Positions 33,905 through 44,564 of a stretch of 64,000 nucleotides of DNA are shown in pieces. Origin of the DNA: Heterobilharzia americana (taxonomy: Eukaryota; Platyhelminthes; Trematoda; Strigeidida; Schistosomatidae); the NCBI GenBank assembly GCA_944470555.2, contig OX104128.1, positions 60,395,257 through 60,459,256 of the forward strand. Reading direction: 5' to 3'. The notes under the pieces are model-generated. The model saw only the letters and a list, made by a program, of their open reading frames with translations. It made no database searches and was not told the origin of the DNA. Every line of letters starts with the position of its first letter. Position 1 is the stretch's first letter. The position numbers and the translations under genes were made by a program.

Positions 33905-34095
33905 AAAATGACTAATTTCAAGGTGATGTTCATCCTGGACTTCAAGGTCATGAACTGGATCTCTGGTAGGGTTATAGGTACTCACTGCCGATCAGTCCCA
34001 TACTAGGACTAAACAGCTGTCATATGCTCATAGGGTTTTGGTATTTTGAAACTGATATCAGTAAGCAATAAATACCACCTTGTTCGATCAAAAAA
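33905..34095. repeat. Family B SINE, short inverted piece then forward copy
   Basis: TTTCAAGGTGATGTTCATCC (33918-33937) is a minus-strand 3' end. From about 33965 the plus strand reads tRNA-like remnants, then GCCGATCAGTCCCATACTAGG with ACTAAACAGCTGTC. The palindrome ACAGCTGT is kept, but CTGAGGA and GAAA are both mutated. Confidence 0.55.
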
Positions 34096-35397
34096 CCCAT
34101 CATTTAGTGAAGAATGTTGGGGATTATGCAACACAAAATTAAACCAAATACTCACCTAGTTACTGTAAATATTCATGTCAATGATAGACGCATATATACG
34201 TTTTTTAGAAGCCAGTAAAACGTTTATGAGCTGAAAACTGCAGCTGTAGGGAAAAGCTGTTTTGAGTAAAAATACTCTAAACTGAAAATATTATCTGATC
34301 CACTTGAGAGATATTCTTCAACAAAATAATAATCCAACTTAAGGTTTCATTATATTTAGATAAGTATACTCAAAAGCATTAGAGGGGAAAACATGTGAAT
34401 TAGGCTAATATTTCTGTAGTTGTTTTCAATATGAACCAAAATTAATCTAGGGATTAGTAAAATTCGAGCGATACCGGTCAATATCTTAGTTTTGACTGAG
34501 AGTAGCTCAAGAATAAGCAAACTACAAAACTCTCAGAAATTAACCCCGATATTTTAAGGGCTCAAGGTGACAATAACGTCTTTTATACCACTTAATCACT
34601 ATTCAAACATATGCATACTTCTGTTAAGTTCGTTTTTATCAGTTCTTATGTGTTGTAGATAGAAGATTATGTTATCTAACTTGAATTTCGATGAAAATGT
34701 CTTTAGAACAACCACTTCTTTCTAATCAGAAAAGAGTTGACGCGGTACACGTCTGATGAATACAAACTTTAAGCAGAGTGACTGAAAATTGTTTTTCATT
34801 GGTAGAAAGTTTAAAGATTCACTAACCTTCCAGACTAGTCAGACAGCGATTCTGTACTTCGAAGATTAATTTTTTTAAATAAGGAGTTCTCTTATATCAG
34901 TGTCTTGTTTCCTATTTTTGCTTACTTTCAGATATATGTCATAATCAACAGATGTTTGCTTAAGAAAAACTGATAAGTAAATAAGAAAAATGACAATAAG
35001 TTTATTTGTCAAATATTATACTTCTGTTCATTTCAATAAGACCAGCTTGATGTAATTTAGGCCAGCTGTTACATAAGGAAATGACGTAAGTGATAAACCT
35101 TTTAGACCAAGTCAACGTCATCTAGAATCGATCACTAATAAGGGTGACTCACTTAGTAAAATTATGTCTTGTTAGCAGAGTTAGACCTATAGCGTTATCA
35201 CCAATGTATTGTAGATGATATTCAATGTTTGCGAGGAACCGCTAGGATCTTTCTTGGTACTTTTTAGCATTAGAGGGTGTACTGCTTACGAGACTGAAAA
35301 TTCATCTTTCCTGGATTGTATCTACAGATATTATGAAAAGTTACATTCTTTTTGGCTCGTGAGCAATACCTTGATATCGTCAGTGTTTAAGCTTTAA
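34096..35397. other. No recognised feature; one short open frame
   Basis: A 60-codon frame at 35215-35394 (FLDCIYRYYEKLHSFWL) follows a possible acceptor (TGTATTGTAG), but no donor is visible. Not called. Confidence 0.3.
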
Positions 35398-35455
35398 ATT
35401 AATAATGGATATTGGCTAGTGGTGGAATCCAGGAGGCACGTTTTGTCCTATATGT
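35398..35455 (-). repeat. Family A SINE 3' end, left arm
   Basis: AATGGATATTGGCTAGTGG then AATCCAGGAGGCACG and TTTTGTCCTATATGTC: the minus-strand 3' end, switching abruptly at the hammerhead to the plus-strand 5' region. Confidence 0.65.
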
Positions 35456-35722
35456 CAATAGAGGCCGATCACTACAGTCCACTCAACGATAGGATAATAC
35501 AAGCAACAACATTAAAACTATGTCCCCGCACAAAAAGTGGCTATTGTGACTTGATGGTCCAGTGGATAATGCTCTGGCGTTTGAAGCGATAGGTCCTGAG
35601 TTAGAGTCCCAGTGGGAACATTATCACTCATTGGAGGGCAGGGACATTCAGCTGAAAAGTCCAAGATAGGATGGAACGCACGTCTTAGATTTCAGTGCTA
35701 GCCACTATCCATCATTTTTTTC
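35456..35722 (+). repeat. Family A SINE, full length
   Basis: 5' region (CAATAGAGGCCGATCAC), box A region (GACTTGATGGTCCAGTGG), body GCGTTTGAAGCGATAGG, box B relic (GAGTTAGAGTCCCAG), hammerhead at 35649-35690. CTGAAAA replaces CTGANGA and GGAA replaces GAAA. The 3' end is CACTATCCATCAT. Confidence 0.75.
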
Positions 35723-35984
35723 AGTAGCTAACAACTGATATTTAAGCTTTACTGTAAACCGACTTGTCAAGACGAATATAGACGTGAAAAGACAAACCCA
35801 GAACCCTAGTGCCAATAGGCTTATTACGACCCATAGAGTTCTTGCTTTTACTGTGATTATGCCTTACTGAATATCATAGTGACAGAAAGCACCATTCCAC
35901 TGTAACCTGGTTTTCTTCGTCTTCCCACCAGCCATCAGTTCGTTTTAAAAAACAAACTGTTTTCTGAACTATTACTATTTATTC

Positions 35985-36140
35985 ACATACTTGTAATTCT
36001 CCACTGTTTTATTGGATCGAATTGTTCGACCTCTTTTGGCATATGGGTTTCTACGTAGATGCGTCTATATTGGCTGAATACCAGTAATGATAATTTACTT
36101 GATCGTGGTTAGTAGAAGAATCTATGACACGCGTTTGAAG
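35985..36140 (-). repeat. Family A SINE, left arm across a unit junction
   Basis: The 5' region in minus orientation (CACTGTTTTATTGGATCG to TCTATATTGGCTG) is followed by a 3' end (GATCGTGGTTAGTAG, AATCTATGACACGCG). It ends inside the stem III sequence ACACGCGTTT, where the orientation changes. Confidence 0.65.
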
Positions 36141-36268
36141 CGGTGGTTACTGCGTTTAAGTAGCAGTGGGAATAAATCACTCGCTGGGGTGGAGGTACAT
36201 CCACTTGCTGAGTCCCAAATAGGACGAAACGCGTGTGTTGAATTCTCATGCTAGCCAAAGCCAAGTAA
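36141..36268 (+). repeat. Family A SINE, right arm
   Basis: Begins CGTTTGAAGCGGTGG, sharing CGTTT with the left arm at the junction, which suggests a microhomology join. Box B relic GCGTTTAAGTAGCAG. The hammerhead keeps GTCC..GGAC stem II and GAAAC, but CTGANGA is shortened to CTGA before GTCC. Confidence 0.7.
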
Positions 36269-37099
36269 ATTGTTTTGTGAACTGTCTAATCATCTAAGAA
36301 GCTTGAAATTTTATAATTTTTCATGATATCTTGTTGAGGAATTTTAAAACATTTCATCAAATAATATTCCCTCGATAAGCTTTGCTTTATGCGTTTCGGA
36401 ATTGTCTTTAACTTTGACAATATTTCACTACTTTTTACGCTCCAAACGTCAAACGTTTTCTAGCTGTTGAATAGCTTACTGACTGAAAAAATTGAGACAG
36501 ATTTATGTGCCAGAGTGACTTGGTACTGCTTATTAAAAAATCCCTGAGGAATTAATCTTCTTCCTCTCCCCCAGCCCACTACACCGTCACATTGATTATT
36601 GGACTATTTGCACCAAATATATAACTGGTTACATGGATAGTTTGCCGAAAAGGCTATTCTTTATTTGAAGTCTGCAGATGTGGTGAAATAATATGGTCAC
36701 CCTTACTTTCCGATCAAAGGTAAAATGAGGTTAGTAAGAGAAGAGGGCAATTTATCCTAATTTACTGCTTACCAGAATTTAGTTATGTGAGGTGTAATAT
36801 TCTTTAATATACTATCCAGTAAGAAACTAAGTAACACTTCGGTTTATTGTCTAAGAGCTAGCTAATTAGATTGGAAAAAATTATACCATATTCACTGATT
36901 GTACAAAAATAGTGTTAATTTTGTCAAAATATTATTCTGAAGTAATTACTAAAAGCTTTAACTAACCAGTTATAGTAAGTCATTATCAAACAACATAACG
37001 AGTAGTAGAATTTTAGGTGGTTGAAGGCGAATAGCAGATAAGTTTCGAGTTATCTTGCATATTTATTGGTAATTAATGATGTCACTTGTGTATAAACTT
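36269..37099. other. No recognised feature
   Basis: AT-rich, no supported gene. Confidence 0.4.
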
Positions 37100-37455
37100 T
37101 AAGTTGGTATTCATCACGCGTTGAAATCAGCTTGGGGGCCATTGGAAACCTGGGAGCACTGGACAGCTGTTTCGTCTAAGAGCAGGACTCTTCATCAGTG
37201 AGTATCCATCATCGCGTTTCACCAAGGATCGAACCTAACACCTCCAGATTTCGCCGTGAACAAACTGCCCAGGAGCCACTGGCTCGGAATCCAGTGGTCC
37301 ACAGTCTCCTACTTTTGTCCATCCACTACATAACATTACCCACATTCAATGACATCGTTGTATACCTGTTTTCACATCCAACTTGGTTTGCCCCACTGGT
37401 TAAGAAATCTTATCTCAAAGCATGTGACCAATGAGTAATGTGCAGTGATTCAGTA
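37100..37455 (-). repeat. Family B SINE, full length, left arm
   Basis: Stem I (CACTG/CAGTG), GAAA and the palindrome ACAGCTGT are intact on the minus strand, but CTGAGGA is ATGAAGA and stem II is altered. tRNA-like part: GATCGAACCTAACACC is the box B complement. The 5' region ends at GTAATGTGCAGTGATTC. Confidence 0.75.
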
Positions 37456-37456
37456 A

Positions 37457-37605
37457 CATTCCAACTCAGTGACTCAATGATAATATGCTGGCCGTGAAAC
37501 CTGAAGGGTTCGATCCCCGTCGGGGTCGTGGGTGCTCTCTGCTGAGGAGTCTTATGCCAGGATGAAACGACTGTCCAATGACAGCAGGGTTTCAACGAGC
37601 CAGTA
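37457..37605 (+). repeat. Family B SINE, right arm, intact hammerhead core bases
   Basis: Box A CAACTCAGTGACTCAATG, box B GGGTTCGATCCCCG, hammerhead at about 37534-37582. CTGAGGA and GAAA are intact, and stem II pairs through wobbles (GTCT..GGAT). Stem III is imperfect (ACGACTGT), the triplet is GTC, and stem I is weak. One of the three copies with all core bases present. Confidence 0.78.
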
Positions 37606-37936
37606 AAACTAGCATAACGTAAAAACCTACTTAAGTCTAGTTTGGTAGACCTCAATAAAATAGTTAATCGAGAGAACTCAATCATAGCTACGCAAACGAT
37701 AGCATAAAGCTCCACCGTATTTCTTAGAGGTAGAATAGAAGCCTTAAAGAGGAATATCATTATGTGGAGGGAAGCTGATCACTGAATCTCTTTTCGTCGA
37801 TTCAAGGCCTAGCAGGTGTCATCGGAATAATCCGACACAGATTCCAAATATATGGAAAATCCTACTATTAACCAAATGAAAGAATGGACAGTGGCAGTAG
37901 AACTAAAATCATATTAATTAGAATTTTTATTTCCAG
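37606..37936. other. No recognised feature; ends in a strong acceptor
   Basis: AT-rich. GAATTTTTATTTCCAG ends at 37936. Confidence 0.4.
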
Positions 37937-38023
37937 CAGTCTTTGATGCAATTTAAAATTATTATCATATTATATTGCAACAAAATATCTTCCTTTACAG
38001 CATTTCCAATCACGTTAACTTAC
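37937..38023 (+). CDS. Candidate internal exon, unidentified protein
   Basis: Eighty-seven bases lie between a strong acceptor and a consensus donor (TTAACTTAC then GTAAGT). The open frame QSLMQFKIIIILYCNKIS then SFTAFPITLTY is 29 codons, phase 0 at both ends. It is hydrophobic and could be a membrane segment. An RTE copy has inserted only 22 bases downstream of the donor (38046). A second acceptor (CCTTTACAG at 38000) inside could shorten it. Confidence 0.4.
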
Positions 38024-38045
38024 GTAAGTAATATTATTAACGAGG

Positions 38046-39255
38046 AGAATTATACATTATTATTATATTATTTGTCCATTGGGTTCCCAATGGAACATAG
38101 GGCTTCAGTAGCACGTCTACAGAGCACTCTGTTCTCTGAAATATTTTGAACCTGGTTCCACGACAACCCACAAACTCTCATTTCCTCCTCGCACTATCTC
38201 CCCCATGTCACCTTCACTTCGGACGCCAAACTCGTCACTTCCCATCTGGGTTCCACTCGAGGGCCTGACACGTGATGTCCCAAATCGGCCTTCTCAGTGT
38301 ATGCCCAATCCATCTACACTTACTTACAGTGCATATTTGTTGAGTGATAGCTTCTTGGTTGGTTCGTTCCAAGCCAGCCAGAGTTCCTTGTTGCTTATTC
38401 TTATTATTCTGGCCATCTGATCTGATCTTCAGTAACGAGCCAGCATAGGCAGTTGTTGATGAATATCTGTAGTTTGTTGGAAATGTTTTTCATGACGTGC
38501 CAAGTCTTTGAGCCAGACAGAAGCACTGACTTGATGTTGGTGTTGAAAGTCGGGTACTTGTTCCACACGCTGAGTGCAGAAGATCTCCACACTGGTTTCA
38601 GGTTAATGAAAGCCTGTCTTGCTTTTCCGATCACGACTGACTTTGACGTCCTCGTCTATACCGTCACCTGTAGTTGAAACACTGCTTCCTGGATAGGTGA
38701 AAGAGGCTACTTCCTTCAAGTTTCCCCACTGGTGGTTATATGAGCTTGTTGTTGTTGTTGTTGGTTGAGTATCTTCATCACTTCTGTCTTCTCCATATTC
38801 ACTTGAAGTCCTGTCTTTGCTGTTCTGCCTTGCCTCTTCCGTCAGCTTGTTAGTTTTCGCCTGTAGATCTTCAAGTTTGTGTGACATTGGACACAAGTTA
38901 TCGACGAGATCCAAATCCTCTAGGATGTTTTCCCCGGTCCAGCCAGCGTATCCCCCTGTTCTCACACCTCCTCACTGTTTATTGCATGATCCAGTTCAGT
39001 CCACTGCAATCAGGAATATCATGGGTGATAGTAGACAGCCTTGCTTCACTCCTGTTTTCACTTCAAAAGCGTCACTGAGCTTCCCTTTGTGAATTACTTG
39101 GCTGGCATGTGGCGTCTTCATATGGTTGTTGAATGAGATTGATAAAGGTTTGTGGTATTCCATAGTGTTGAAGCAGTTTCTAAATTACTTGTCGGTCGAC
39201 GCTGTCGAAGGCCTATTCAATGTCAATGAAGTTGAGGTAGAGAAGAATTATACAT
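38046..39255 (-). mobile_element. RTE-type retrotransposon copy 2, 5'-truncated, with target-site duplication
   Basis: Body 38058-39243 is flanked by the identical 12-mer AGAATTATACAT at 38046-38057 and 39244-39255. The minus strand starts inside the RT (LNFIDIE then AFDSVDRQVI) and continues through VKTGVKQGC and the AARQNSKDRTSS region to the 3' end, GGAACCCAATGGACAAATAA. An AT-rich tail (TAATATAATAATAA) abuts the duplication. Stops and shifts occur, and copy 1 (20395-21990) is closely similar throughout the shared part. Insertion lies beside the exon candidate at 37937. Confidence 0.85.
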
Positions 39256-40290
39256 AGTTGGTTGGAATGTTAAAAAGACTGAATTTTTAGTATTACAAAG
39301 GCTATAAATGGATTCTGTTCTACTATTCATTTTCTCACACAAGATACTCGCTTTGTAAAGCAGGCACAGTTCAGTTCTTATCGTTGGCCATATGAGAGTA
39401 CAGTTATGTGTAATTCCTTCTTGTCCTCCCTGAGGACATATAAAGACATAGCTGTGAATTTAAAACTAATTAGTTAGGGTAGAGGTGCAGCACTTACTCC
39501 ATTGACAGTTTCCATAGCCTAAACAACATAATATTATCCATTTTTAGTAGACCAGGAAAGATTACCAAGTAAGAATAAAGAAAAATAGGTAAAATATAGG
39601 GATTACTAAATTGTAGAGTTACAGGCTGAGTTAGACCAGAGAGTTTTAGCTTCTTTTAGGTGATACATTAAACGAAAGATTTTCTTGGTAGTCAACATGA
39701 TATGAGACGGGGAATAAAGATCAGAAGAGAAACTCAAACCATCTTGGTTAACACTCAATTCAAAAGTCATGGAACCTTAGAGGCCCAAGCAAGTTTTGTA
39801 TACACTTGAGGGCAAAATTAACAGTCTGACATTGAGAATGGTTTAGCTTGAGACCATTTTATAAACATCACCAGGTAATTTTAGATAAGGAACTACTCAA
39901 TTGAGAGCAATGTAACTGAGAGTTGACCGACACAGAAACCACCAGTTCATCAGCATATATAATAGAATTAGTTTTAGTAGAGTAGGGTAAGCTGTACAAA
40001 AAGTAAAACAACAGAAACAAAGAAAGTACTGGATCTTGAGGCATACAGATTTCCTTTCATAAACAGTATACTGTTTCCCTGAAAAAATAAGAATGCAGTT
40101 GGTTAGTAATCCATGTCTCAGTATGAGAAGTGACGAGCTTTCTTGATGAGACTGGTCTGGGAATAGAATCAAAGGCTGATGTATAATTTAAGAAGGTAGG
40201 AAGTTGTATGGCCACCTCAATATGAATATAAGCAGTAAATTCCACTAGGAAAATCGCTGCTGGCAAACGCAACAGCTCTCATTAACACAT
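39256..40290 (-). mobile_element. Non-LTR reverse transcriptase remnant, CR1/jockey-like
   Basis: The minus-strand frame from about 40230 reads FLNYTSAFDSIPRPVSSRKL then HTETWITNQLHSYF. This is the 'DxxSAFDxIP' motif with the usual downstream helix. After frame shifts it reads SIIYADELVVSVSVNSQLHC near 39960-39895 (YADD with the last D changed to E) and GLKLNHSQCQTVNFALKC near 39850-39800, the NxxKxxxxxF motif. The flank to 39256 may include further eroded sequence. Clade assignment is by motif feel only. Confidence 0.6.
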
Positions 40291-40579
40291 TAATTTACAT
40301 TGGGAACACAACGTTTCCCATGATCAAACGGCTTTGATAAGAGCTGATGATTTTAAAGTTATTTCATTCAATAACAAGCAATCTATCAGTGCATACATGA
40401 ATACTTTTTAAGTTTCCAAATGAAATAATACTTGTATGTGTTAGTCCATAAAAGTTACACCATGTGACTCTGACAATAATTCCACAATAGAATAGTTTGC
40501 CAGTGAATAGTGGTAATAAACCTTTTTAGTCAAAGAGATTAGAGTAGTTTGCATGTCAGACTTAAAATGCCTATTGAAA

Positions 40580-40730
40580 CATTAACTGGGTTCAATCCCT
40601 GGAGATATCATGGATATGCACACTGCTGAGGATGCTTATACTAAGACGAAATAGCTGTCCACTGCTTTCAGCTTTTTAATGCTTCCCCAATTTATGTCCC
40701 TCTATGATGAGTACTCATTTAAAATAAAAG
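40580..40730 (+). repeat. Family B SINE, 3' two-thirds
   Basis: Box B GGGTTCAATCCCTGG. Hammerhead at about 40618-40662 keeps CTGAGGA, GAAA and a near-palindromic stem III (ATAGCTGT, triplet GTC), but stem II pairs only at its distal part and stem I is mismatched. The 3' end is ATGATGAGTACTC. Confidence 0.7.
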
Positions 40731-41564
40731 ATATAGTAAATTCTGATATCTATGTTTTACAATGGAGTGGTTATATTAAAGACTGTTATTCAAAATCTGC
40801 TATCTAATGTAAGTGTAAGTTAACATTGCATTGAGACAGAATTTTATTTGTCAATGTCGAAGCTGATTGAATTCTATATCTTAATTTTGATTAGTCGAAA
40901 ATGATTCAAATCTCTTGGCTTCTAATGAAACTAAATTAATCAAACACAGTATCACAGAGCTCAAACAATTGGTCCAACTCTGTCTAGTATATGAATCTAA
41001 AGATAGTTACTAAGTTACAGACGCACTCAATGACCTTTAACTGACTTTAATTTACGGTTATTCATTTAAACAAATAACTTCTAATCACGTTCATTGTGTG
41101 CATATATTTCCTTCGTGTATAAGCAATATTTCTACATTTCTATATGAAACTAAGTGTTATATATATATGATAAAAGTAAGTACAGTAGTTGAATTAGTGA
41201 GGTAATTTTGATTTAAGACAGTTCATTTTCTCTGAAGAACTGAAAACTTCATATTGTACTTTAAAATCCCACATTTTATTGAAACTGAATGAAGAATGTC
41301 TTGACATTTCTGAAAAACAAATTAGTGATATTATTGAAACCTACAGTCAGTTTGCTAGTCTATACTTGATGAACTAGGTCGTCTCAGTGTTAATTAATCA
41401 ATAGTTCTATTTAAAGCAATGTCTGAAATAGGCTTTTTTACTTTTCTAACAACGGCTTGATCAAAAATGTAAGCGACTGAATGATTTTTACGTTTCATTA
41501 GATAAGTTGCAGTTTTGAAACATTATCATGTAAAGTGAAACATGAGAACTAAACCTTATAGTTT
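40731..41564. other. No recognised feature
   Basis: AT-rich; a TA run at 41160-41169. Nothing supported. Confidence 0.4.
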
Positions 41565-41830
41565 GCAATTCCTAGCATTGGAATCCAGGGCATGAGTTTC
41601 ATCCTATATAGGACTCGTCAGCTGGATTAACTTGCACTCCATTGAGTGATAGTGCCTCCCCACAGACTTAAACTCAGCATCTTCGGTTTAAACACAACTA
41701 GGATATGAGACCCTCGTCTTGTGCTACGGATATAAGTTGTTGTTTGTACTTACAATTTTACATTGCTAAACTGAATCGAATTGCTCCACCTCAGTTGACA
41801 GATAGGCTACTGTTGGAACTGCTTAAGTAC
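41565..41830 (-). repeat. Family A SINE, full length
   Basis: 3' end GGAATCCAGGGCATG, hammerhead 41631-41588. CTGACGA, GTCC..GGAT stem II, GAAA and stem I (CCAG/CTGG) are present, but the cleavage triplet GTC is GCC, which breaks the A15.1-U16.1 pair. The tRNA-like part is eroded (CAGACTTAAACTCAGC); the 5' region ends near 41830. Confidence 0.75.
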
Positions 41831-42149
41831 TGAAGTTTATAAATTTATGTTAATTTCTTTTCCTAAAGTGGATATCATCAAAGGTTAATTATTACTTGCA
41901 CAGTCACTGGAAGATGACAGATAATTGGTCATTTACTTACGATTCTAATCATTTCCTGTACCGCATAACATGTGTGCTGTAAGAAAAGAAACTGAAGACC
42001 ATCTTGGAGTAGACTAATTAATTTTATCTTTAGGCAGGTCAGCTGATACCTGTATCTTGGACATATTAATAGGGATTTTAATTTAACGCAAACTGAATAC
42101 AATACTGTTTATGATAGTGACAGTTTACAGCACTCAGTCCATTGCTCAT
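41831..42149. other. No recognised feature
   Basis: AT-rich, nothing supported. Confidence 0.4.
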
Positions 42150-42535
42150 TGGTAACTTACTTCGAGATGAGATTTTTCGAATTTCTATTGAGAAGTCATG
42201 ACTGGTGGGGCAAACTAGGTCGGGTATGAGGAACAAACTGAACGACATCACTGGATGAAGACTGAGCTATACCACAAATAGATATAAGAAGAAAAAACTG
42301 TAAATCATTGAATTCCAACTCAGTGGCTCAATGGTAACGTGTTCACTTCGAAACCTGGGAGGTCTTGGGTTTGATCCTTGTCAAGGAGAAGATATGAATG
42401 CGCATCGGTGAAGAGTGCCATTCTAAGATGAAACAGCTGTCCGGTACTTCCTCAATTAATGCTAGTCAGCCTGTGATGAATACCGACTTAGAACAAATCA
42501 TTCTCCACAAACCTCTAAATTGAATCAGACAGAAA
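42150..42535 (+). repeat. Family B SINE, full length
   Basis: 5' region (GCTCATTGGTAACTTAC, GAAGTCATGACTGGTGG), box A CAACTCAGTGGCTCAATGG, box B TGGGTTTGATCCTTG. The hammerhead keeps GAAA, the palindrome ACAGCTGT and GTC, but CTGAGGA reads GTGAAGA, losing the invariant C. The 3' end is CTGTGATGAATACCGAC. Confidence 0.8.
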
Positions 42536-43114
42536 GTTAAACGACTTTATACAAGTTATTTGGTGACTGGTATTTTTTTTCTCTGTTCATTCTAGAAACA
42601 AAACCGTCTAAAGTATGAATCCATAATATTTTGTTAGCTTCTCTAAGCTCATCTAGATTTCAAGGAGGCTAGTAACTTTTATTTTTTCTAAAAAAAATGT
42701 TTCAGTAAAAGAGTTTCATCACTTCTGAAACAAGAAGGTGTACATAAGTTCAGCAAGTGACACGTCAGGTAACACATAGGGTACTAATTCATGAAAACAT
42801 AGAAAATCAAACTTATTCACGCTTAGTGATGTCATCTTTACAGGCTTGCTACTTATATAACCATCAAGCTGTCCCCTTCGATGATCTTAGACATCATAGG
42901 TCGGGGGGGGGGAGGATGAATATACATAGATCAAAACTTACTCTGGATTGTAACTATTTTTCAGATACTTTCACCACATTCTGAAATGACTTAAAAAATG
43001 ACGTTAATATCTTTTACTGGGATTGAAACTTGTTTCTATAGATACTTACATAAACATGCTTAAAATATATTCCAGAATAACACGAAAAGCATACGGATAT
43101 ATGATCTCTCTTAC
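42536..43114. other. Start of the K2P gene's first intron; no other gene seen
   Basis: The donor of the K2P exon is at 43114-43109 on the minus strand. A G-run lies at 42903-42911. On the plus strand a strong acceptor (TTTTTTTTCTCTGTTCATTCTAG, ending 42595) precedes only 13 open codons, so no exon is called. Confidence 0.4.
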
Positions 43115-44564
43115 CTATAGTTGTAATAATAGTTACAGCAAATAAAATACTACCTTCAAAGGTCCAATTTAAATCATCTGTGTGTTCTGATCCATTCCAT
43201 CCTTCATCTTTTATGGCAATTACAATTTGCTCAACATACTTTATTAATCGTCGTTGTAGAGCTACTTCTAATGCATAACTTTTATTGATAATTATTGGTA
43301 GTATATCATCGAGTTTTGTAAGCAATACTAAGTGTTTCGGTAGCGTATTAACAATGTCCATTGCAAAATAATGCGAGTAAACACTTTGGTTGATTCTGTT
43401 GATCAATTCTACATTTGAGTTGATTCTGTAACTAGGAGATGTTATTCTTGGTGCACCTGTTGTGGTTCTGATTGGCTGCAGCAGGCGTGAATCAGTTCGT
43501 GGTAAGTCCTTAACACCAGTATGAGGGTCAACTGGTGAAAAATTTGTAGTGCTTAACTTTTGATCTGTTGAACTGTTCATCATTTCATCTGGTAATTGCC
43601 TGTGAATAGAATTGATCATATCAATATTATTATTACCATCATTACTTTTCAAGAGCATAAGTTGTGTATAGTTTCGATAAAACCACCACTGAGGTAAAAT
43701 TCTTTTTGGCCAGCCTAAACTTGATAAATACCACGCTAAACCGGCTAAATGCTGCCTCTGTTCATCTTTCAGACTATTATTTTTACTGTAATTTTGATTA
43801 TTTGTTATGGCTAAACGTTCAATAGAATCATATATATTGATTTGATTTTTAAGTTTACTGCCAAATTTCGTTTGTTCAAACTGGTGAATTATATTAACAG
43901 AATTCACTAACGTCTCCAATACTTCCAATTGAGCATTTCTCCAATCACTCATTAATTCATTAATTAACTTCTTGCGTATGTCAGACATTTTCATTTTTAT
44001 GTGCGATTCATGATCACGTTCAACAGTATAGAACATTGAACCACCGATCAATGTGTAAATAATAACCAAAATAGCTAATCCAACATGAGACAATAAAAAT
44101 GTAAAAAGACGTTTCAAGCATAAAACTGTTTCATGTTTCTTTGTTTTGGCACTAATATTATTGCTAATAACAGGATTTCTAGTGTTGTATCTATTAACAC
44201 TGGTATCAGTAGTAGCAGCAGTTACTAGGGGAGTATTGAACATGTTTAGATTTTTATACTGAACTATAGGTGGGATATTCATGAGGAGTGCTTGTTGACT
44301 GAAATGATGAGGCTGGTTAGGTAATATAACAGAATTCTCACATGATAATTGTGGTAGCTCCAATCTAGCGATACAGTATGGGTCTGTGACAGTGGAACCT
44401 GTTCCATATGAACCAGACGTTTTAACATTCCGACTTGAAGATAAATTGAAAAGTAATGAATTTGAATCATAACACTTAAAATTTGTTTGCAGATACGGCA
44501 GTGAAAGATTGCCCGTAGAGATATGATTTGTGTTATTTGCTTCAATGGATGTTTTACCAGTCAT
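43115..44564 (-). CDS. Two-pore-domain (K2P) potassium channel, first coding exon
   Basis: K2P channels are plasma-membrane leak potassium channels with four spans and two pore loops per subunit. The exon gives 483 codons plus one base. Residues 1-150 are a Ser/Asn-rich cytoplasmic N-terminus. Residues about 154-180 form M1 (FLLSHVGLAILVIIYTLIGG then SMFYTVE, a K2P-type M1 end). Residues about 183-465 are an extracellular cap loop with nine N-glycosylation sequons. Residues 467-484 (WTFEGSILFAVTIITTIG) are pore helix 1 and the start of the selectivity filter. The frame is cut at G484 by a donor (ATAG then GTAAGAGAG), so the next exon should supply YG. The start ATG at 44564 directly follows an in-frame TAA. 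Exons for M2, pore 2, M3 and M4 were not found at lower coordinates. A typical M1-P1 loop is several-fold shorter. Confidence 0.9.
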
